This document shows, piece after piece, positions 5,088 to 9,085 of a DNA stretch of 9,085 bases. This DNA comes from Candidatus Stahliibacteriota bacterium (GTDB taxonomy: Bacteria > Hydrothermota > UBA3073). The stretch covers positions 1 to 9,085 of the forward strand of contig DAOUSS010000045.1 in the NCBI GenBank assembly GCA_030627085.1, read 5' to 3'. The notes under the pieces are model-generated. The model saw only the letters and a program-made list of their open reading frames with translations. It did no database searches and was not told the DNA's origin. The number at the start of each line of letters is the position of its first letter. The first letter of the stretch is position 1. Position numbers and translations under genes: made by a program.

Positions 5088-5882
5088 TTATTTCTTGTAC
5101 ATTATTTTTAGTGTTCCCAGCCCACCGTATATGTGCATCAGCAGTTCGCCGTCTGTTCTGCCAAAGTTTTTTGAGGTGTACCAATTGTCTTTTCGTATGA
5201 GTCCCTCTGCGGAGGTATATAAGACACCATTAGTTTTGAGTCTGATCCCTGTCTCGGGAGGAAGAATTAGTGTCAGTGTCGCTATACCCATCTTTATCTC
5301 TGCATCGGATCTTCCATTATACACTCCTGTCATGTCCAGGGTTGCCATGCCTGCGTTCAAATCAAAGTAGAATCTCTCAAAATTTAGATACCCCAATCCC
5401 TCTGTATTCAGTCTTGCAATATTGCCGTATATCCTTATCTCTTCACATGTTATAGGATTTGATTCATCAATTGATAAAAAGGTGTTTCCTATACCGAGAA
5501 CAAGATGCAATTTCCCTACTTTAATACCCGATAGATCTATTCTGCTTTCAGAGGATGTGTATATGTAAAGAGAGAGTGGAATATGAGGTGCAAGATATAC
5601 TACTGCGGAGTCCTCGCCAAATATAGAGTTATTTTTCTGTTCTGAGGAAAGCCTAATCCTGCATACACCTTTTTCCCTTTTATATTCCATATTTGGGGAG
5701 ATGCGTTCTTTATCGTACGATATGCAGGTAGAGAGTATAGAGTTTTTATTCCCCTTTTTTATAGTGAGCTTACACCCTGAGAGTTTTATCTCTACCTCGG
5801 CACTTGTGTCACCTTTTCTATACGGGATATTCTCCTTGAACTCCGTCCCGATAAGTAATATTATGATGAGGATCGAGGTCAT
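5088..5882 (-). CDS. Exported toast-rack-like (DUF2154/DUF4097-type) beta-rich protein
   Basis: This is a 264-residue protein with a short hydrophobic N-terminus (ILIIILLIGTEF, residues 4-15) that looks like a signal peptide or anchor. The rest is almost all beta strand. It contains DTSAEVEIKLSGCKLTIKKG near residues 25-44, a GIGNTFLSIDES stretch and a C-terminal GLGTLKI. The opening resembles the N-terminal toast_rack domain (DUF2154), and the GxGxxxL repeats resemble DUF4097/LiaF-C type beta solenoids, found in bacterial cell-envelope and stress proteins of poorly known function. It probably acts outside the cytoplasmic membrane. The stop codon is 2 bases before the btuF-like ATG, so the two are probably coupled in translation. 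A GAAGG lies about 10 bases before its ATG, the best ribosome binding site in the window. The family call is from pattern only. Confidence 0.65.
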   Translation of the reverse strand: MTSILIIILLIGTEFKENIPYRKGDTSAEVEIKLSGCKLTIKKGNKNSILSTCISYDKERISPNMEYKREKGVCRIRLSSEQKNNSIFGEDSAVVYLAPHIPLSLYIYTSSESRIDLSGIKVGKLHLVLGIGNTFLSIDESNPITCEEIRIYGNIARLNTEGLGYLNFERFYFDLNAGMATLDMTGVYNGRSDAEIKMGIATLTLILPPETGIRLKTNGVLYTSAEGLIRKDNWYTSKNFGRTDGELLMHIYGGLGTLKIMYKK

Positions 5883-5969
5883 TTTCTTTCAACCTTCTGA
5901 CTTTATTATCATTTTCCTGCCGTCTTTCTTATTTCCTACTGTCTTGTTTGAGGCTCTTTTTTATAGAGT

Positions 5970-6950
5970 TTATGTGGGCAATATTAATGACGGATCTGCC
6001 TTGAGGGAGAGTGGCGAAAATTCACCCCTTTCAAGATGGAATTCTGCACACCTTGCCACCATTGCACCGTTGTCCGTACAAAACTGTGGGGATGGGAAGA
6101 CTATTCTGCATTCTTTTGCCCTTTCCTTCAGTTTTTCTCTCAGTCTTTTATTCCTTGCCACGCCTCCGCATACACCAATTGTTCTTATATCTAACTTTTC
6201 TGAAAGCATAAGTGTTGGGATTATAAGTGAGTCTATAGATGCTTCCTGGAAAGACGCAGCAATATCAGGAATATCCTTCTTAGATGGAGGATTTTTCCTT
6301 ATGTAATACAGAACAGCGGTCTTCAATCCACTGAAACTGAAATCGTAACCATTCAATTTTGCCCTTGGAAATTCTATAGCATCGCCCCTGCCTTTTTCTG
6401 CTAATTTTTCAATCTCCTTACCTCCCGGGTACGGAAAACCAAGCATGCCGGCAACCTTGTCAAATGCCTCACCGCAGGCGTCGTCGAGCGTGCTGCCAAA
6501 TACCTGGTATTTCCCTTCACTTTCCATCAGAATAAGTTCAGTGTGTCCTCCCGAGGTTATGAGAACTATAAGGGGAGAATTTATCTTTCTTTCTATGAAA
6601 AGGGAGAATATATGCGCCTCAAGGTGATTTATCCCTATAAATGGAATCTCAAGCGCCAGAGAAATGGATTTTGCAAAGGATATTCCAATAAGAAGAGAAC
6701 CAACCAGCCCGGGACCATATGTTACACCAACACCTTCTATCTTGTGTAATGAGACATTAGCCTCTTTTAGTGCCTTTTGGGTAACAGGAAGTATATTTCT
6801 TATGTGGTCCCTTGATGCTAACTCTGGAATGACACCACCATATTTCGAATGCTCAATCTGCGAAAACACCACATTTGAAAGCACCCTCCCGTTTTTTATA
6901 ACAGATACAGATGTATCATCACAAGAGGTATCTATACCGAGAACTGTCAT
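5970..6950 (-). CDS. tsaD: tRNA N6-adenosine threonylcarbamoyltransferase TsaD
   Basis: TsaD transfers the threonylcarbamoyl group from threonylcarbamoyl-AMP to A37 of tRNAs that read ANN codons, working with TsaB and TsaE in the cytoplasm. The 326-residue protein is close to the usual 335-345. It starts MTVLGIDTSCDDTSV (ASKHA ATP-binding fold), then GGVIPELASRDH (38-49), the metal-binding NHLEAH (H109, H113), ITSGGHTEL (131-139), CGEAFDKVAGMLG (159-171), CGGVARNK (261-268) and CTDNGAM with metal-binding D293. All key residues are present. The start is fixed by the conserved N-terminus; no Shine-Dalgarno sequence precedes it. It lies 35 bases after the ybbR-like stop and 87 bases before the toast-rack-like gene, so it may be co-transcribed with both. 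tsaB and tsaE are not in the window. Confidence 0.98.
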   Translation of the reverse strand: MTVLGIDTSCDDTSVSVIKNGRVLSNVVFSQIEHSKYGGVIPELASRDHIRNILPVTQKALKEANVSLHKIEGVGVTYGPGLVGSLLIGISFAKSISLALEIPFIGINHLEAHIFSLFIERKINSPLIVLITSGGHTELILMESEGKYQVFGSTLDDACGEAFDKVAGMLGFPYPGGKEIEKLAEKGRGDAIEFPRAKLNGYDFSFSGLKTAVLYYIRKNPPSKKDIPDIAASFQEASIDSLIIPTLMLSEKLDIRTIGVCGGVARNKRLREKLKERAKECRIVFPSPQFCTDNGAMVARCAEFHLERGEFSPLSLKADPSLILPT

Positions 6951-6985
6951 GGGGTAGAGAAAGTTATAGAGAAGGAATGTGACTT

Positions 6986-7624
6986 TTAGTCTTCTGTATT
7001 CGTGCCAAAATAAACTACCACAAAAGTGGGGTCGCAGATTATGTCGGGTGGGAGGTCAAGAGAGATTTTTTTTCTTGCAGGTAATTGTGTAGTATCAACT
7101 GCGACCGCTTTTGTATATATGTGTTTTATCTTCTTGAATGTTTCCATTCCTCCTCTGCATCTTATAGATTCGGGTAATACTTTTATATCTTTTATAGTAG
7201 GTTCTATCACGGGCAAGACAGGTAGGTATTTCTCAACTAACTTATCAACCCTAACAAGAAAAGGCTCACAGCCTATAGAGATTATAGAAACATCTGACCA
7301 AGGAGGAAAAAATACATTCTTTTCTCTTATATTAACTCTTGTCCATCCCCTGTCGGTCTCCAATCTGTAATTTATCGTGGGTCTACCCCAGAACCGCAGT
7401 CTCAGGATGTCAACGCCTTTGCCTTTGACAGTTAATATCACCTTTTTTAAGGGGGTTTCAGCTACAAAGACACTGTCATTTTTTGTTTCAAAGAGTAAGG
7501 GGACTTTAAAGTTTATCTGATATTCGTTCTGCAGCACGACATAGAGCCATATAAGCAGAGCAAGAATCCCTGCAGATAGCTTGAGGGGAAAATTGGACCG
7601 TATAGCCTCCCATATCCTGTTCAT
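6986..7624 (-). CDS. YbbR/CdaR-like membrane-anchored protein
   Basis: From ATG 7624 the protein is 212 residues: a short basic N-terminus, one transmembrane helix (FPLKLSAGILALLIWLYVVL, about residues 12-31), then two YbbR-type beta domains outside the membrane (about 35-115 and 125-205, the second with YLPVLPVIEPTIKD, LPESIRCRGGMETF and AVDTTQLP). CdaR in Firmicutes is a YbbR protein that regulates the diadenylate cyclase CdaA, and the two genes are usually adjacent. Here no cdaA is visible, so the role is uncertain. Most CdaR proteins have three or four YbbR repeats; this one is short. A longer frame would start at 7672, the base next to the tRNA-Gln 3' end, and is unlikely. No ribosome binding site precedes ATG 7624; two small hairpins lie between it and the tRNA. 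Confidence 0.8.
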   Translation of the reverse strand: MNRIWEAIRSNFPLKLSAGILALLIWLYVVLQNEYQINFKVPLLFETKNDSVFVAETPLKKVILTVKGKGVDILRLRFWGRPTINYRLETDRGWTRVNIREKNVFFPPWSDVSIISIGCEPFLVRVDKLVEKYLPVLPVIEPTIKDIKVLPESIRCRGGMETFKKIKHIYTKAVAVDTTQLPARKKISLDLPPDIICDPTFVVVYFGTNTED

Positions 7625-7643
7625 CAATATAAAAATGTTGAGA

Positions 7644-7671
7644 CAGAAATCCCTTTCTGCCTGTAAAGGCA
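7644..7671. other. Two adjacent small hairpins between tRNA-Gln and the ybbR-like gene
   Basis: CAGAAA (7644-7649) pairs with TTTCTG (7654-7659) around a 4-base loop. TGCCT (7658-7662) pairs with AGGCA (7667-7671), also around 4 bases. They share 2 bases, so only one can form completely. They begin 2 bases after the tRNA 3' end and could affect 3' processing or read-through into the ybbR-like gene. No U-tract follows directly. Confidence 0.45.
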
Positions 7672-7672
7672 A

Positions 7673-7744
7673 CTGGGGAGCAGGGATTCGAACCCCAATA
7701 CCAGGATCCAGAGTCCTGTGTCCTGCCAGTTGGACGACTCCCCA
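7673..7744 (-). tRNA. tRNA-Gln(CTG)
   Basis: The 72-base gene folds into a standard cloverleaf. The acceptor stem is TGGGGAG with CTCCCCA (7 pairs), the anticodon arm is CAGGA-CTCTGGA-TCCTG giving anticodon CTG, and the T arm holds TTCGAAT. The discriminator base is G, as usual for glutamine tRNA. The 3' CCA is not encoded (TTG follows), so CCA must be added after transcription. It lies 203 bases downstream of tRNA-Met and 48 bases upstream of the ybbR-like ATG. Confidence 0.97.
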
Positions 7745-7745
7745 C

Positions 7746-7766
7746 CAGGGTTGTCCCTACACCCTG
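7746..7766. repeat. Small inverted repeat upstream of tRNA-Gln
   Basis: CAGGGT (7746-7751) and ACCCTG (7761-7766) form a 6-bp stem around a 9-base loop, ending 2 bases before the tRNA-Gln 5' end. It may be part of a processing signal or just another dispersed repeat. Confidence 0.4.
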
Positions 7767-7777
7767 ACTGATTCTAA

Positions 7778-7835
7778 CCACAAAGTTCACAAAGAAAATC
7801 TAAAATCTGACCTTAGTGTCTTTGTGTCTTGGTGG
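7778..7835. repeat. Inverted octad repeats in the inter-tRNA spacer
   Basis: On the plus strand CCACAAAG (7778-7785) and TCACAAAG (7787-7794) are octads. On the minus strand three perfect in-phase octads follow: CCACCAAG (7835-7828), ACACAAAG (7827-7820) and ACACTAAG (7819-7812). The two arrays face each other across 17 bases. The same family occurs after accD. The rest of the spacer (7841-7947) holds a GA-rich run on the minus strand at 7888-7859 (AAGGAGA, AAGGGAG) that may be one more degenerate heptad array. Confidence 0.7.
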
Positions 7836-7947
7836 TGAACAATCTTTAGTCTTAAATCTCTCTGCGCCCTATTCTCCCTTTCTCCTTATTAACAATTACT
7901 CGGTATTCTTCAGTGTTGTTGACGTATAATTCCGAACTCAATTTACA

Positions 7948-8020
7948 TAGCGGCGGAGGGACTTGAACCCCCGACAAGAGGATTATGATTCCCCTGCTCT
8001 GCCAACTGAGCTACGCCGCC
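7948..8020 (-). tRNA. tRNA-Met(CAT), elongator type
   Basis: The 73-base gene has acceptor stem GGCGGCG with CGCCGCT (first pair G-U), D arm GCTC-AGTTGGCA-GAGC, anticodon arm GGGGA-ATCATAA-TCCTC with anticodon CAT, T arm with TTCAAGT, and discriminator A. CCA is not encoded. It lacks the three consecutive G-C pairs in the anticodon stem that mark initiator tRNA, so it is most likely elongator Met. tRNA-Ile2, whose CAT is modified to lysidine-AT, is the main alternative and cannot be excluded by eye. Confidence 0.92.
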
Positions 8021-8028
8021 TTAAATGT

Positions 8029-8057
8029 ATTATAACATAAAAACAGGGCAAAGTCAA
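8029..8057 (-). promoter_or_regulatory. Sigma70-type promoter for tRNA-Met
   Basis: On the minus strand TTGACT (8057-8052, 5 of 6 matches to TTGACA) and TATAAT (8034-8029, perfect) are separated by exactly 17 bases. Transcription would begin near 8022, essentially at the mature tRNA 5' end (8020). The -35 box overlaps the last codons of the NSS gene. It may also feed tRNA-Gln and the ybbR-tsaD run if no terminator intervenes. Confidence 0.8.
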
Positions 8058-8881
8058 GCAAAAACACGAGCCCTTTTTTTCATAAATATGATAGAGAGTA
8101 GAAGGAAAAAGGCAAGGAGACCATAGCCACCAAGAGATTCTGCTGCTCTTGGATAGCCTCCGTATGATGAGTATGTTCTTCGATAAATCTCTGTTCCAAA
8201 GAGAACCAGAAGGACGAGTGGGGCAAGGATTTTTATCATGAAATTCCACCAGTTTCCCAGTGATATATCAGATGACTGGTTGACATACGATTCCAATTTT
8301 TTGAGGTCATATGCGTAACTTAAGAGTAGGCATTCTAACACTCCTACGAATACGAGTCCCCAGTTACACATAAAATAGTCAACTATGTCCAGCCATAGTA
8401 TACCAGCGTTAGTAGCAAAGAGAAGCCCTATCCCGAGTCCAATAAGACCAATTGATAAGAGAAGAGGTGTTCTTCTTACGCGCCATTTATCTATTATTCC
8501 GCAGGAGAACGCCTCTACGGGTGAGAAGGCGGAGTCTATACCAAGGAAGAAGAGCATAAGAAAGAAGAGAACACCGAAAAGCTGGCGAAAAATAGGAAAT
8601 TCATTTATTATAGTAGGGAAGGTTATAAATGCAAGTGGTATGGATGAGGAAATAATTTTATCAATGGGTATTCCTTCTGTATATGTATAATATCCGAGCG
8701 TTGAAAAGACTGCAAAACCGGCAAGAAACGCAGTGCCAGCATCTGCAAGTGCTATTATGAGGGCATTATTTGCAATGTCTGACTTAGGAGGGAGGTATGA
8801 GGCGTATGCCATCATGATGCCGAACCCAATGGAAAGGGAAAAGAAGACCTGCCCGTATGCAGCCAGCCATACATTACCCAT
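8054..8881 (-). CDS. Neurotransmitter:sodium symporter (NSS/SNF) family protein, internally deleted
   Basis: NSS proteins use the sodium gradient to import amino acids or similar solutes through about 11-12 membrane helices. The 275 residues from ATG 8881 read MGNVW, then directly LAAYGQVFFSLSIGFGIMMA, which matches TM6 of LeuT (VWIAAVGQIFFTLSLGFG). TM7 to TM12 follow in order, including GIDSAFSPVEAF, which aligns with the sodium-site TM8. Upstream in the same frame, without a start codon, is FILASIGSAVGMGNVW, the TM1 signature. TM1b to TM5, roughly 220 residues, are therefore missing and TM1 is joined in frame to TM6 at VW, a dipeptide expected on both sides. Family members are normally about 450-500 residues. 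It is unlikely to transport. Either a real deletion or a misassembly would explain it. ATG 8881 lies inside the TM1 motif and is not the native start. Confidence 0.88.
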   Translation of the reverse strand: MGNVWLAAYGQVFFSLSIGFGIMMAYASYLPPKSDIANNALIIALADAGTAFLAGFAVFSTLGYYTYTEGIPIDKIISSSIPLAFITFPTIINEFPIFRQLFGVLFFLMLFFLGIDSAFSPVEAFSCGIIDKWRVRRTPLLLSIGLIGLGIGLLFATNAGILWLDIVDYFMCNWGLVFVGVLECLLLSYAYDLKKLESYVNQSSDISLGNWWNFMIKILAPLVLLVLFGTEIYRRTYSSYGGYPRAAESLGGYGLLAFFLLLSIIFMKKRARVFA

Positions 8882-8975
8882 GCCAACCGCTGAACCAATA
8901 GAGGCAAGAATGAATGCAGTTCTATTATCCCATTTCTCTCTTTGCGTGGTTTTTTATTTGGTGATTATAAAACAT
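8882..8975 (-). pseudogene. N-terminal remnant of the NSS gene with probable 1-base frameshift
   Basis: The NSS frame extends upstream of ATG 8881 as REKWDNRTAF then ILASIGSAVG, typical of NSS N-termini, back to a TAA at 8956-8954 with no ATG, GTG or TTG. An ATG at 8975 starts in another frame (MFYNHQIK). Removing one base from the six-T run at 8950-8955 (six A on the coding strand) joins it to the NSS frame as MFYNHQIKTTQREKW, a normal-looking start. This suggests a homopolymer frameshift by mutation or sequencing error. No ribosome binding site is evident before 8975. Confidence 0.6.
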
Positions 8976-9033
8976 TTGACACCGAAAAGTGCTTATACGA
9001 AGCTGTATTCCCGTTTTGTGTTTATAGTCTTCA

Positions 9034-9085
9034 TTTCTTTTGTTTGCCCAAAAGAAACGAAGCAAAGAAAAGGGCACCCCGTATG
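9034..9085. repeat. Terminal hairpin repeat (right copy of the 29-bp repeat)
   Basis: TTTCTTTTG (9034-9042) and CAAAAGAAA (9049-9057) form a perfect 9-bp stem with a 6-base loop. Bases 9057-9085 are identical to 12-40. The window ends exactly at the end of the shared stretch. It looks like a dispersed intergenic element upstream of the NSS gene. Confidence 0.8.

Noticed and set aside
5086..5184. Longer start for the BtuF-like gene at 5184
   Set aside because: It overlaps the upstream gene by 97 bases and places 33 unrelated residues before a good signal peptide that begins at the ATG at 5085.
5883..5969. Cobalamin riboswitch controlling the BtuF-like gene
   Set aside because: Neither this 87-base gap nor the 2-base gap before the BtuF-like gene has the space or a recognisable B12-box.
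5701..6306. 201-residue plus-strand open frame
   Set aside because: It is antisense to the toast-rack-like gene and tsaD and contains only low-complexity hydrophobic sequence expected from the opposite strand.
7625..7672. Longer start for the YbbR-like gene at 7672
   Set aside because: It begins at the base next to the tRNA-Gln 3' end; the ATG at 7624 gives the usual short cytoplasmic stretch before the membrane helix.
7948..8020. Initiator tRNA-fMet
   Set aside because: The anticodon stem is GGGGA with TCCTC, lacking the three consecutive G-C pairs of initiator tRNAs next to the loop.
1..9085. Complete circular replicon
   Set aside because: The terminal match is only 29 bases and offset by 11 bases at the left end; the gene content is chromosomal and no replication gene is present.

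Overview
The window looks like chromosomal DNA from an uncultivated bacterium. It carries bacterial housekeeping genes (accD, tsaD, a ybbR/cdaR-like gene, two tRNAs) and a sigma70-type promoter with a 17-base spacer. The coding DNA favours AGA/AGG for Arg and ATA for Ile, a habit often seen in thermophiles. Most genes lack a clear Shine-Dalgarno sequence, and the gaps between genes are packed with short degenerate repeats. This suits a candidate-phylum genome assembled from a metagenome, but I cannot name the phylum from sequence alone.

Layout. Bases 1-217 hold a repeat shared with the far end of the window, an inverted pair of hairpin repeats that begin TGTGGGA, and a possible promoter. accD follows on the plus strand (218-1033). 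Next is a 340-base repeat cluster (1034-1373), then two consecutive plus-strand P-loop ATPases of the DUF2791/BrxD type (1374-2648 and 2611-4002). The second ATPase has a Tudor/SH3-like N-terminal module resembling the C-terminal domain of UvrD/PcrA. A second repeat cluster (4003-4245) begins at the base after the stop codon and contains a possible 154-base MITE with a TTTA target duplication, a perfect 26-base palindrome and GTAG-type hairpins.

The right half is on the minus strand. In transcription order it holds a sodium symporter (NSS) gene that appears to have lost its first third internally, tRNA-Met(CAT), a spacer of octad repeats, tRNA-Gln(CTG), a YbbR-like membrane-anchored protein, TsaD, an exported toast-rack-like beta protein and a BtuF-like solute-binding protein. 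The last two are separated by 2 bases.

Working together. AccD (fatty acid synthesis) and TsaD (tRNA t6A modification) are ordinary housekeeping genes. The ATPase pair is the accessory element. DUF2791/BrxD proteins are known from type 2 BREX phage defence, but no PglX, PglZ, PglW or BrxHI is visible here. A two-gene ATPase module enclosed by repeat clusters on both sides is the best candidate for an undescribed system. The NSS gene, with TM1 joined directly to TM6 at a VW dipeptide, is the best candidate for a real deletion or an assembly error.
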